From: a virus
Direction: 5' to 3' (one strand)
Length of the DNA: 23,059 nt
IMG/VR virus record: IMGVR_UViG_3300028595_000059
Coordinates: 1-23,059 of that record
Positions 1 through 6,647 of this stretch are shown piece by piece. Each line of letters opens with the position of its first letter. Within the stretch, counting starts at the first letter, position 1. Below the pieces are notes generated by a model. That model was not told the origin of the DNA, made no database searches, and was given only the letters and a program-made list of their open reading frames with translations. The position numbers were made by a program, and so were the translations under genes.

Positions 1-138
1 TCTGGTGGTCGCTAGCCCATAGCGACACTGTTTGCAGACAACGCACCACTTCAAACAGGGCGTGCTTGGGTCGGGGTTGTATAACAAGAGTGGATTTGAT
101 CCACATCTACACCGATGCAAAAGGGGATTCTCACTCAT
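1..138 (-). CDS. Lar-like small zinc protein (partial, runs off left edge)
   Basis: The first 46 residues of an open frame are visible, with no stop before the window edge. The ATG at 138-136 lies inside the last codons of the preceding gene (8 nt overlap) and has an AGGAGG about 9 nt upstream, which supports translational coupling. Cysteines at residues 10, 12, 28, 32, 35 and 38 surround a CGSNPLLLY segment and a WCVVCKQC segment. This matches the CxxCGs...C..C layout of Lar-type restriction-alleviation and related phage zinc proteins, although the first pair here is CxC rather than CxxC. In the family, Lar of the Rac prophage relieves type I restriction; whether this protein does so is unknown. 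It could equally be one of the many uncharacterised phage zinc-ribbon proteins. Confidence 0.6.
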   Translation of the reverse strand, partial: MSENPLLHRCRCGSNPLLLYNPDPSTPCLKWCVVCKQCRYGLATTR

Positions 139-145
139 AATCCCC
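119..145 (-). promoter_or_regulatory. Hairpin with a start codon in its loop; possible terminator
   Basis: A perfect 7-bp stem (GGGGATT with AATCCCC) encloses the 9-nt loop ATGAGTGAG and is followed on the minus strand by TTTT. The shape is that of a weak intrinsic terminator. However, the loop contains exactly the start codon of the downstream Lar-like gene and the stop of the upstream one. It may reduce read-through or modulate re-initiation. The coding evidence on both sides makes pure termination doubtful. Confidence 0.4.
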
Positions 146-463
146 ATCCTCCTGTGCTTGCGCCGCTAACTCATCGAGGGCGGCGGCCGCCATCATTGAA
201 TTCCACGCCTTGACTGCCTCGGCGGGGGTTGCCTCTGGTTGGGTGATGTATCCGCAAATAGGACACATAAACCGACATGTCTCAGTGTTATCAAAACCTT
301 TGCGTTCGAGGTGGACACTTGGTTCGTCGCCATCTTGCCCGAGTATGATTGTTTCTTCCCACCGCATATTTAGATTGCGGTAAAACGTTGGTTTGAAACA
401 ACATATTTTGTTTCGCTCACAGTCGTGCGGTAGTACAGTTTCAAGCAGTTCGCTCAATTCCAT
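131..463 (-). CDS. Lar-like zinc-ribbon protein
   Basis: A 110-residue protein whose ATG has AGGAG 6 nt upstream. The C-terminal part contains CRFMCPICGYITQ followed by a stretch ending EAVKAWN, the C..CG...(E)A..aWN signature shared by Lar-type restriction-alleviation proteins and other small phage zinc proteins. An earlier CERNKICC cluster near residue 15 could supply the other zinc ligands, with an unusually long insertion between the two halves. The tail is alanine-rich and acidic. It is the first gene after the structured RNA region and is followed by a second Lar-like gene, so the pair probably opens a non-structural module. Anti-restriction function is a family-level inference only. 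Confidence 0.55.
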   Translation of the reverse strand: MELSELLETVLPHDCERNKICCFKPTFYRNLNMRWEETIILGQDGDEPSVHLERKGFDNTETCRFMCPICGYITQPEATPAEAVKAWNSMMAAAALDELAAQAQEDGDYE

Positions 464-945
464 CTCTCTCTCCTTTGTATTGGGGGCGGGTGAGGCACGA
501 ACCGTCGCTCATGCCCCATATACAAACCCGCCTTGGTTTGGCCCCGTCTCTAGCTCCCCGGCGTGGCACGTCGGATCGTTGCGTGAGAAAGGGCCGTTCC
601 ACCCCAGTCTTCACTGGGTACAACAACCCCCGTCTTTGTTTATACTGGCACTTGAGCTTCTCCAGTGTTGCAGTCCTCCCCGTAGGGAAGATCGATCCTT
701 TCCTGCACATGGCAGGTAGGTAAAAGGTAGCCTTGCAAGTAAGGTCTTGGCTCGATGTGTGGTGCAGGCAATAGCACCATGCCGCGTTACGCTCACCCCA
801 GCCTCCACACGGATCAGCACTCGGGCGTCCGTGCTTCATACGTCTTAGTGACGAACCCACTACCTAGTGGACGTGCCGGGTTCTGCCCCCGGGTCTGACG
901 GGTTCCTTTGCAGGCTTTCACCGCCATCGACACTATTTCACGCCC
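464..945 (-). ncRNA. Candidate large structured RNA (or very long structured 5' leader)
   Basis: This gene-free stretch is dense in inverted repeats when read on the minus strand. The 3' arm is a nested hairpin: 526-532 pairs with 485-491 (7 bp), 512-517 with 492-497 (6 bp, one GU), and 505-507 with 498-500. Others are 685-690/675-680 closed by a UACG tetraloop of the stable C(UNCG)G type, 613-618/603-608 (loop GAAG), 591-595/540-544 with 585-588/547-550 inside, 662-666/644-648, 712-716/702-706, 774-779/760-765, 828-834/807-813, 858-862/846-850 and 88x-type stem 888-892/876-880. The promoter at 952-980 would start transcription near 945. No terminator precedes the Lar-like gene, so it may be a leader or be processed from one. 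Size and phage setting recall ornate RNAs such as ROOL or GOLLD, but I cannot assign a family. Confidence 0.5.
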
Positions 946-951
946 AGTCTT

Positions 952-980
952 ATTTTACCGTGTCACCTCAGAAAATTCAA
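952..980 (-). promoter_or_regulatory. Promoter for the structured RNA and Lar-like genes
   Basis: On the minus strand TTGAAT (980-975) and TAAAAT (957-952) are separated by exactly 17 bp, matching sigma-70 consensus at 4/6 and 5/6 positions. The predicted start is near 945, at the beginning of the structured region and downstream of the lysis genes. Confidence 0.5.
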
Positions 981-1005
981 GGCGCACCTCAACCAGATGC
1001 GCCCT
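979..1005 (-). terminator. Weak intrinsic terminator after the holin gene
   Basis: An 8-bp stem on the minus strand (AGGGCGCA with TGCGCCTT, one GU pair) and an 11-nt loop begins about 18 nt after the holin stop and is followed by GAATTTTC. The short U tract makes it weak. Its 3' side touches the -35 box of the next promoter, as expected at an operon boundary. Confidence 0.45.
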
Positions 1006-1022
1006 GTTTCCCTGCCTGCTAT

Positions 1023-1289
1023 TTAGCCGAATACATCCTCCAGCTCTTCCTCGAACTCGCCTTCAAGTTCAAAGTAATTCGGGGCTGACTTCTCCTTGCC
1101 GTCCTCGTAAGCGATACCACCGATAACGGCGATGATCACCGGCTGCAAGATGAGAATGAACTGGTTCACGGTTTCCTGGAGTTCAGGCTTGACCAGACCA
1201 ACGATGGTCAGGATCAATGCGATCACCGTATCCAGCACCAGCAAAAGGAACTTCCGGCTGTGCAGTAGTGCGTTTAGTGCTTCTTTCAT
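1023..1289 (-). CDS. Holin
   Basis: An 88-residue protein with two hydrophobic helices (about residues 14-34 and 43-60) separated by a short turn containing KPEL, a basic start (MKEALNALLHSRK) and a strongly acidic C-terminal tail. This is the layout of small two-helix phage holins, which form the membrane lesions that release or activate the lysin. It follows the peptidase and glycosidase genes. GGAG lies about 5 nt before the ATG, partly inside a 14-bp palindrome. A dedicated promoter and dyads upstream suggest its timing is controlled separately from the lysins. No holin family can be named with certainty from sequence alone. Confidence 0.75.
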   Translation of the reverse strand: MKEALNALLHSRKFLLLVLDTVIALILTIVGLVKPELQETVNQFILILQPVIIAVIGGIAYEDGKEKSAPNYFELEGEFEEELEDVFG

Positions 1290-1298
1290 TATGTTCTC

Positions 1299-1312
1299 CT
1301 AATTGCAATTAG
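1299..1312. repeat. 14-bp perfect palindrome at the holin ribosome-binding site
   Basis: CTAATTGCAATTAG is a perfect palindrome abutting and partly overlapping the AGGAG of the holin gene. It could be an operator or an RNA hairpin that limits holin translation. AT-rich palindromes of this size can also arise by chance. Confidence 0.35.
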
Positions 1313-1329
1313 ATAGTCCTACCTGGCTT

Positions 1330-1344
1330 GTCCAACTGTTGGAC
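1330..1344. promoter_or_regulatory. Operator-like dyad in the holin leader
   Basis: GTCCAAC-T-GTTGGAC has 7-bp arms around one central base and sits just downstream of the extended -10 element, at the expected transcription start. That position would suit a repressor site or a 5' RNA hairpin. Confidence 0.35.
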
Positions 1345-1351
1345 TACCCTG

Positions 1352-1360
1352 ATTATATCA
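1352..1360 (-). promoter_or_regulatory. Extended -10 promoter upstream of the holin
   Basis: The minus strand reads TGATATAAT, a perfect -10 hexamer with the TGn extension, overlapping the glycosidase stop codon. CTGAGT lies 17 bp upstream as a poor -35 box (3/6). It would give the holin a transcript separate from the lysin operon. Confidence 0.45.
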
Positions 1361-2263
1361 CAAACTGTCGATATACTCAGCGACGATCACAGGAATTGCA
1401 GACCCCCGCCATGCTTCCCACTCGAAGATCGGGTCGCTCGATGATTCAACAAACGAGAACACCGCACCGATCAGATCCCCGTTGATGTACTTATGGAATG
1501 TCGTTATCTCATTCCCCTTATAGCTCTTGTCGTATCCCTTCGTGGTATTCGAGAACTCAGTCACGAACACGGGAAGCGGGCGATATTCCTGGGCGAAGTC
1601 ATTCGCGCTCAACGCCGCGCCCATCGCGCCGTCGGTTCCCGCTGACCAGTACCGGTGACACGCTAACCACTGGCAATCTTTCAGAAGCGGCAAACACCGC
1701 GCCATGAATTCAGCCTCGGTAATCGGTCGAACATTATCAATCACAGCCCCCGGTGAAAGTCCAGGTATCCCAAATAGCGCATCTGGCATGTCAGGCCGTA
1801 AAAGCGACACCACATCGTTATACCAGCCAGCGAACTCTTCCGGCGTTCTCCATTGTGAAATATAGCCCTCCATTTTTAGATTGGGTTCATTGTGAACCTC
1901 GAAGTAACGAACCCCCGCCGCATATAACGCCCGCGCTGAATTACCCACAGAATGCACGAACTCTTCAGGCGTTACCGTCCCGCCGTTCACGGGGAAGAAC
2001 AGGCGGGCGAGAAAGAAGATCACCCCCTCGTTGCGTAACTGCTCGACCAGCGCACCATCAATACCGTCGCCGGTCAGTAATTTAACAGCCTGCACCTTCG
2101 ATTGTTTCACGGTCTCAATCCCGCCGAGCTGCCACGCCCAAAGCGCAGGATCAGCGGGGCCGTGAAGCCCTAACAAACACCCACCACCACCGGGCGGTTC
2201 TGGAGGTGGGTTATACGAGAGGGGAGAGATACTCAGAGGCGCACCAGCCAAGCGTTGTACCAT
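1358..2263 (-). CDS. Clan GH-A-like glycoside hydrolase (probable wall-degrading enzyme)
   Basis: About 301 residues from the ATG at 2263, chosen because GAGG lies 6 nt upstream. The frame is open to 2332 but without an equally good start. After a Pro/Gly-rich start (NPPPEPPGGGG) comes LGLHGPAD, a (beta/alpha)8-barrel-like sequence, the acid/base motif HNEPN (E126) and a candidate nucleophile in VFVTEFS (E236). The NEP motif and the spacing to the second glutamate fit retaining clan GH-A enzymes. Position between the peptidase-type lysin and holin points to cleavage of the cell-wall glycan or a surface polysaccharide. The start overlaps the SH3 end of the upstream lysin in another frame, and the Pro-rich start looks like an interdomain linker, so it may descend from one larger lysin. 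Confidence 0.65.
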   Translation of the reverse strand: MVQRLAGAPLSISPLSYNPPPEPPGGGGCLLGLHGPADPALWAWQLGGIETVKQSKVQAVKLLTGDGIDGALVEQLRNEGVIFFLARLFFPVNGGTVTPEEFVHSVGNSARALYAAGVRYFEVHNEPNLKMEGYISQWRTPEEFAGWYNDVVSLLRPDMPDALFGIPGLSPGAVIDNVRPITEAEFMARCLPLLKDCQWLACHRYWSAGTDGAMGAALSANDFAQEYRPLPVFVTEFSNTTKGYDKSYKGNEITTFHKYINGDLIGAVFSFVESSSDPIFEWEAWRGSAIPVIVAEYIDSL

Positions 2264-3725
2264 AGTACACCTCGTACCAGAGATACCCGCCACTCGGTAG
2301 TGATTGCCCAGTCCATGCAACGTCATCACCACTCGGCATGGTCAGCAAAACAGATCCACCCGGTACATTCCTGAGATTGAGATTCACCTTCGTTTTGTGC
2401 GTCGGTTCAGGAGGCTGGGGCGGTTCCACTGGCGGCTCAACCGGTACACCTCCGCCAGAGCAGTCCAGCGCCGCGATCTGATCTTTGATGTCCTGCTGCC
2501 CCTGCTTGAGTTCATCGAGCGCGGTCAACACCTCCGTGAGATCGCATTCTCCTGACGGCGGATCAACCGGCGGATCGGTAGGATCGCCCGGATCAATGCT
2601 GTCGCCGACTTTCTGCAAACTCGCCGCCTCAAAGAAAACTTCGTTTCTAAATATAGGCCAGAACGCCTCAGACCAGAAAAACACCATCACGCTCGATTGC
2701 GTCGGCCTGAATTCAATCTCGAAATCACGGAACTCGTCATACTTTGCGTTCTCGATTGACGGATCCCACGATTGCTTGATTACACTCGCCGCCTGCGGTG
2801 TGATGTCTGCATTCAGATCAACGCCGATCCAGGGTGAAAGCATCCCTGACGATTCAAGCCCGTCGCCCTCATTTCTCGGACGCGCATGAACTCTCACATG
2901 CAGTCGATAAAGCGCCCCGGTCTCAAGACCCTGTACAAGCTGGCGGATACCGACCCAATTATGGACGCGGTATGACGTATAAAGCCGGAATGAGTGTTCG
3001 CCCTCCTCTACAAATTGAGGCTCAAAAGCCGCCTCACAGTGTATCCCCTTCTGAGAACCGAAGTTAAAATACTGCCAGTTGAGCGGTATTTTAATATCGC
3101 CCATGCTGTCAACAGCATAATAATCGCCCTCGAAGGAGCCGTTCTTAAGTAGATTGGTCATTGTTTCCTCCTCTTTAATAACCGACGCATCCGGCACAAT
3201 CGCCGCCGCGTTGTAATAGTTCCCTGAAGATCCGATCTGATACGACGCCCAGACTGCCTCAAGCTGCGCCCATGTCATATAACGGAACCCGCCATCTTCC
3301 TCCTCAAAATACGGGTCATGGTAGATCAGTCCGCCGCTGTCGTAACCGACCGCCAGCACGAAATGACCGAACCGCGCCTGCTTCCATGTGAGGTCGAGAT
3401 CTGCCATCACGCCGTAATCCACCAGCAGGATCGGCAAGCGCCCCTCTGCTATGAAGTTGACGAGTTCGCTCTGTGCAATATCCGTCTTTGTAGCGGACGG
3501 CATCTGGTAGGCCCCTGCGAGTAGTCGGATCGTTTCTACACTGATCAGCGCGTCACTGTCAGGTATGATAGGCTCCCCCGGATCTTCCAGCACCATCTCG
3601 TCAACCGTCACCGATTGCCCATTAGCGCCCGCCATCATAGCAACGCACGCAATCCCGCAGTCGTTTAATAGTTCGTCAGCTTCGCTGTCCGTCTGGTTCA
3701 CATACGGAACCGGTAAAATCTTCAT
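2211..3725 (-). CDS. Multidomain lysin: C39-like peptidase, CenC-like module, SH3
   Basis: A 504-residue protein. Residues 1-140 look like a peptidase_C39-type papain fold: VPYVNQ (Q11), NDCGIAC (catalytic C23), GHFVLAVGYD (H121) and YHDPY (D137). Residues about 191-372 form a beta-sandwich carbohydrate-binding module opening with NLLKNGSFEG (CenC-like). Then come an Asp/Pro-rich linker, a short amphipathic helix (398-420), a second Pro-rich linker, and a bacterial SH3 domain (about 445-504) for wall binding. No signal peptide is evident, so export would rely on the holin. Neighbours (phosphoesterase, glycosidase, holin) support a lysis role. C39-like catalysis in an endolysin is less common than amidase or CHAP; a virion-associated protease is the alternative. 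Confidence 0.65.
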   Translation of the reverse strand: MKILPVPYVNQTDSEADELLNDCGIACVAMMAGANGQSVTVDEMVLEDPGEPIIPDSDALISVETIRLLAGAYQMPSATKTDIAQSELVNFIAEGRLPILLVDYGVMADLDLTWKQARFGHFVLAVGYDSGGLIYHDPYFEEEDGGFRYMTWAQLEAVWASYQIGSSGNYYNAAAIVPDASVIKEEETMTNLLKNGSFEGDYYAVDSMGDIKIPLNWQYFNFGSQKGIHCEAAFEPQFVEEGEHSFRLYTSYRVHNWVGIRQLVQGLETGALYRLHVRVHARPRNEGDGLESSGMLSPWIGVDLNADITPQAASVIKQSWDPSIENAKYDEFRDFEIEFRPTQSSVMVFFWSEAFWPIFRNEVFFEAASLQKVGDSIDPGDPTDPPVDPPSGECDLTEVLTALDELKQGQQDIKDQIAALDCSGGGVPVEPPVEPPQPPEPTHKTKVNLNLRNVPGGSVLLTMPSGDDVAWTGQSLPSGGYLWYEVYYGTTLGWCASEYLSPLV

Positions 3726-3726
3726 C

Positions 3727-4596
3727 TTATTCCACCTTCATCAATACATCGACATCGAAATCCTGCCCGTTTGTGCCATAGCGCAGATCCACAAAAGCCG
3801 AGCCACGCGGCAGCGGTTCGGGGTGCTTCTCAATATCGTAGCCCATTTCGTCACCATTCTCCAGCCCGCTCATCTTATAGCCCGGCGTGCGCAGGTAATG
3901 GACAACGCTCGTATATTCCTGCCCCCTGATCGTCAATCCATATTCTTTAATTGTGACGTGATACTGCTGGTGGTTGTGACCGTTCAGGACGATGTCGGCA
4001 TTTCGCAGAAAGACCGCCTGGCGGTTGGTCGATATGACGCCCCGCGTCACAGGCGCGTTTCCGCCATGTCCGTGATGCCAGTAGATACGCTGCTTTGCCC
4101 TTCCTTTTCCATGCTCATCTTTGCTCAGGATGTGCAGCCAGCCGTAATAACCGGCGTTAAAGGCTTCGATGCCCCGGTGTCTGAGTTCTTTCGCCGTCGT
4201 GTTGATCAGATGAGTGGAGGCGTTCTTAAGCACCGCCGTTTCATGGTTTCCCATTGCGAGGATGAATTTGCATCGGTTGAACTGCGATAAAAACACGGCG
4301 GCATCATCGGCGATTGCGTCATAGTAATCAGCGACTTTATATTCTTCACGAAGATTGGTATACGACTTACGTGGATCAAACCGCCCCTGCATGGCATCGA
4401 ACACATCCCCGGCAACCAGCACCACCGCGCCATCCTGATTCGCCCGCGTCAAATGCCTTGTGAGCAGATTACGATCACACTTGACTGAATCAAAATGCCA
4501 GTCGCTTGATAGCATAAGCGGGATCGTGTCACCGGAGCTTATACCATCAACCCGCATCGTCACCACGTTCCCGCGCTGTTCTAAAGTGCTATTCAT
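3727..4596 (-). CDS. Calcineurin-like metallophosphoesterase
   Basis: A 289-residue protein with every metal-binding block of the family in order: DWH (D32, H34), GDVFD (D64), GNHE (N117, H118), HGH (175-177) and GHNH (H207, H209). Such enzymes hydrolyse phosphomonoesters or diesters using two metal ions; the substrate cannot be read from sequence. AGGAGATCAA precedes the ATG. It ends 1 nt before the lysin start. Phage relatives include DNA-processing phosphatases and nucleases, but here it lies in the late region between the coiled-coil membrane protein and the lysin. It might degrade nucleic acid, a wall teichoic-type polymer or a signalling nucleotide; none of these is shown. Confidence 0.85.
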   Translation of the reverse strand: MNSTLEQRGNVVTMRVDGISSGDTIPLMLSSDWHFDSVKCDRNLLTRHLTRANQDGAVVLVAGDVFDAMQGRFDPRKSYTNLREEYKVADYYDAIADDAAVFLSQFNRCKFILAMGNHETAVLKNASTHLINTTAKELRHRGIEAFNAGYYGWLHILSKDEHGKGRAKQRIYWHHGHGGNAPVTRGVISTNRQAVFLRNADIVLNGHNHQQYHVTIKEYGLTIRGQEYTSVVHYLRTPGYKMSGLENGDEMGYDIEKHPEPLPRGSAFVDLRYGTNGQDFDVDVLMKVE

Positions 4597-4612
4597 TTGA
4601 TCTCCTGACTTT

Positions 4613-5086
4613 TCAGACTGTTTCGGACAAGCGCTTTCGCAATTCTTCGCGTTCCTCGATGAGTTGCTTGACCTGCTGCTCTAGCTCGATGATCCGCTCA
4701 TCTCTCGCGTCAATCTCGGTCTGCATCTCAGCGATCTTGCGCTCCAGATCCAATATACGCTTATTGCGTGTCCTGATCTGCTTTGTGAGACTGTCGATTC
4801 GATCTTCTTGAGATTGTACCGTATCCTTTAACTCATCATTGGATAATTCGAGCTTGAACACCCGCTCCTCAAGGCAACCCGCTTTTTCGATGTTCTTATC
4901 AGACGAAGCCCGGTAATCATCAGCCACGCCCTCGAAACTTCCGATAATCCGCGATTGTAAACCAGTCTTCAGCTCAGTGACTTTCCACCATGCTACCGCC
5001 ACCACCACCGCGACCACTCCTACCAATGCCCAGAACTCCAGGCGATTAAATACATCTGCCAGCCCTTCGATGCCTTCTAAACCCAT
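4613..5086 (-). CDS. Membrane-anchored coiled-coil protein (spanin-like or lysis accessory)
   Basis: A 157-residue protein with one N-terminal transmembrane helix (about residues 18-34, rich in Val, Ala and Trp). It is followed by a long charged heptad-rich region (about 70-155; ELSNDEL, RIDSLTKQ, ELEQQVKQL) predicted to be a coiled coil. A single cysteine is near residue 70. The N-in anchor plus coiled coil resembles Rz-type inner-membrane spanins, and it lies at the head of the lysis genes. However, no partner outer-membrane lipoprotein is seen, and the suspected host may be a monoderm. A structural tether is an alternative. It has its own extended -10 promoter at 5136-5144. Confidence 0.5.
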   Translation of the reverse strand: MGLEGIEGLADVFNRLEFWALVGVVAVVVAVAWWKVTELKTGLQSRIIGSFEGVADDYRASSDKNIEKAGCLEERVFKLELSNDELKDTVQSQEDRIDSLTKQIRTRNKRILDLERKIAEMQTEIDARDERIIELEQQVKQLIEEREELRKRLSETV

Positions 5087-5135
5087 CCGCGTTCATCGCT
5101 TTCTCTCAATTTCCAGTAAGCCTCTTACATCCTCA

Positions 5136-5144
5136 ATTATAGCA
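5136..5144 (-). promoter_or_regulatory. Extended -10 promoter upstream of the coiled-coil gene
   Basis: The minus strand reads TGCTATAAT in the 80-bp gap between the tail-type paralogs and the coiled-coil gene. No good -35 box is at 17 bp, as is common for extended -10 promoters. It would start the lysis transcript. Confidence 0.45.
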
Positions 5145-5166
5145 GATCGATCTACCTGAATATTTA

Positions 5167-5676
5167 CTAATCGCCAGACAATAACACAATCGAGAAGAAC
5201 GACGGATTGATTGTTCGATCTGCACCTGCCCCATCAATGCAAAATTCAACATACTGAGTAGCGGTCAGATAAACGTGTGCAGAAATGATCGCCACATCGT
5301 CGGCGTTGTTTTGCTCAGCGCTTGTGACCATCGGGGAGAAACTACCACCGTCCACCTTTAACTCTGGCTCACCAACTGAACCGTTTGCCAGCGCCCTTGC
5401 GTGTACTGCATACAATCCCGTCACTGGTGCAGTGAACCGCGATGTGTTAGATACCGTTGAATGATAATCATCTGTGTCATAAACTTCTGTGTCAAAGGTT
5501 ATCGCTGTTTTTACTGCTTGCGCCGCTGTCTGGTTGTTTGCGTCTGTGCAAACGCACATTGACAACGGCGCTGATCTATCATAAAGCGCCTGCGGATTCG
5601 TTACCACATCCTGATTCCATATCGCCGCCGTGATCAGATCGCCGAGCGACCTGCTTGAAGGTGCTACCCATGCCAT
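5167..5676 (-). CDS. Tail-associated beta-sandwich protein, paralog 1 (last of four)
   Basis: A 169-residue member of a four-gene tandem family. The N-terminus MAWVAPSS...GDLITAAIWN is the short motif seen at the start of many phage tail proteins (MAWTAP..W..G..VTAA.LN). The rest looks like a C1q/TNF-type jelly roll: ITFDTEVYDTDDYH, then a FTAPVTGLYAVHA strand pair, and a final FFSIVLLSG strand. Such domains trimerise and bind host surfaces at fibre tips. It differs from its paralogs by cysteines in CVCTDANN and an insertion near residue 115. AAGGGGG lies before the ATG. Receptor binding is inferred from fold type and position. Confidence 0.6.
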   Translation of the reverse strand: MAWVAPSSRSLGDLITAAIWNQDVVTNPQALYDRSAPLSMCVCTDANNQTAAQAVKTAITFDTEVYDTDDYHSTVSNTSRFTAPVTGLYAVHARALANGSVGEPELKVDGGSFSPMVTSAEQNNADDVAIISAHVYLTATQYVEFCIDGAGADRTINPSFFSIVLLSGD

Positions 5677-5688
5677 AAAATTACCCCC

Positions 5689-6165
5689 TTATTTTCCACT
5701 CAAAAACCGCGCCGAAACCGTAGCGTCTGCGCTGATCGTCCTGCCTGCCGTCCTGCATTTCAGGATCAGCTTGTCATCGGCATCCACTGAAACCACAATC
5801 GAGTAGATCAGCGTCGTCACCGTTCCCGCGTCCATCCACTCAGTCTCGCCCCCGCCCGTGTCCGTATAAAGCGTGAACCGTGTCGATGCCGATGACGGCA
5901 CGTAATACGAAACAAGATACTGCCCATCATACGGGAACGCGATCTCATCAGGCGATCCCGCATCATAGTAGTCATCGTTCTCATACGTCAGGTCATTCCA
6001 CTCGATATTGTCACCAGCCCCAACCGACTGCGTTCCTGATCTGCCAGCGTGAAACCCACTGATCCGGCTGTTGTAGATGTCGATTGAGTTGTTGACGGCG
6101 ATATTCCAGGTCGCCGCCGTGATGCTGTCGCCCGTTGATACTGCGCTCGGATTAACCCACGCCAT
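5689..6165 (-). CDS. Tail-associated beta-sandwich protein, paralog 2
   Basis: A 158-residue paralog beginning MAWVNPSAVSTGDSITAATWN and keeping the NDDYYD...FPYDGQYLVSYYV core, where the D-x-Y loop is followed by a P-x-G-x-Y strand shared by all four copies. The start overlaps the stop of paralog 3 by 1 nt (TGATG). The C-terminal half, which would form the exposed loops of a jelly roll, is the most divergent part, as expected for a receptor-contacting surface. No catalytic motif is seen. It could be a fibre subunit, a decoration of the baseplate, or a host-range cassette. Confidence 0.6.
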   Translation of the reverse strand: MAWVNPSAVSTGDSITAATWNIAVNNSIDIYNSRISGFHAGRSGTQSVGAGDNIEWNDLTYENDDYYDAGSPDEIAFPYDGQYLVSYYVPSSASTRFTLYTDTGGGETEWMDAGTVTTLIYSIVVSVDADDKLILKCRTAGRTISADATVSARFLSGK

Positions 6166-6647
6166 CAGCTCAAACTCCCGTTGATTTCCTGCTGGACCGA
6201 AAACGCCGCCCCCGCATAGATCGTCCGCGCCGCCGTGTTTGCGTAGACTTCCAGATACCAGCCCGCAACCAGCGTCAGTCTCACCACCCGGCTTATCTCG
6301 GTATGCGTGCCGTCGAATATCAGGTATGATCCGCCATTCAGCCCCAGGATGAACGACGTCGCCGCGTCTGCCTCAGCATAAAAGCTTACCAGATATACGC
6401 CGGTGTCCGGTACGGTCAATCGTGTCGGATTAACCCCGTCATGGTATGAATCGGTATCCTGCTCTTCATTATCGAATGAGATAGCCGTAGCCAATCCCAC
6501 AGACTGGTCAGTCGTCCGCGTCACGAAAGCGCCCGAATGAAACTGGTTGTAATCATGCACCGGGTTTGTATAGTGCGCATCGTTCCAGTTGTCGGCATCG
6601 ACCAGATCCCCGGTTGATTTCTGTCGCCCACCCTGCCAGTTTGCCAT
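6165..6647 (-). CDS. Tail-associated beta-sandwich protein, paralog 3
   Basis: A 160-residue paralog with a more divergent N-terminus (MANWQGGRQKSTGDLVDADNWN) that retains the G-D-x(4)-WN pattern. The jelly-roll core is clear: ISFDNEEQDTDSYHDG, then TVPDTGVYLVSFYAEADA, then LVAGWYLEVYANTAARTIYAG. The ARTI pattern near the end is also present in paralog 2 (GRTISADA) and resembles DRTINPSF in paralog 1, tying the three together. Start and stop overlap the neighbours by 1 nt, so the four are probably translated as a coupled set. Function inferred as in the other copies: a trimeric tail-tip or fibre subunit. Confidence 0.6.
   Translation of the reverse strand: MANWQGGRQKSTGDLVDADNWNDAHYTNPVHDYNQFHSGAFVTRTTDQSVGLATAISFDNEEQDTDSYHDGVNPTRLTVPDTGVYLVSFYAEADAATSFILGLNGGSYLIFDGTHTEISRVVRLTLVAGWYLEVYANTAARTIYAGAAFSVQQEINGSLS

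Noticed and set aside
441-860. Minus-strand open frame of 139 codons across the structured region
   Set aside because: It has no ribosome-binding site, unusual Cys/Arg/Trp-rich composition typical of translated structured RNA, and overlaps the Lar-like gene. The inverted repeats explain the region better.
464-945. tRNA, tmRNA, RNase P RNA, SRP RNA, or group I/II intron in the structured region
   Set aside because: I looked for a T-arm with a 7-bp acceptor, the GGAA SRP loop motif, RNase P conserved boxes, and domain V or P7-type core sequences, and found none convincing. The loop GGTTCGT (851-857) only superficially resembles a T-loop.
3565-4290. Plus-strand open frame of 241 codons opposite the phosphoesterase
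   Set aside because: It is the shadow of a gene with all catalytic motifs on the other strand; its product has no recognisable domain and it has no start signal. The other long plus-strand frames opposite structural genes were rejected for the same reason.
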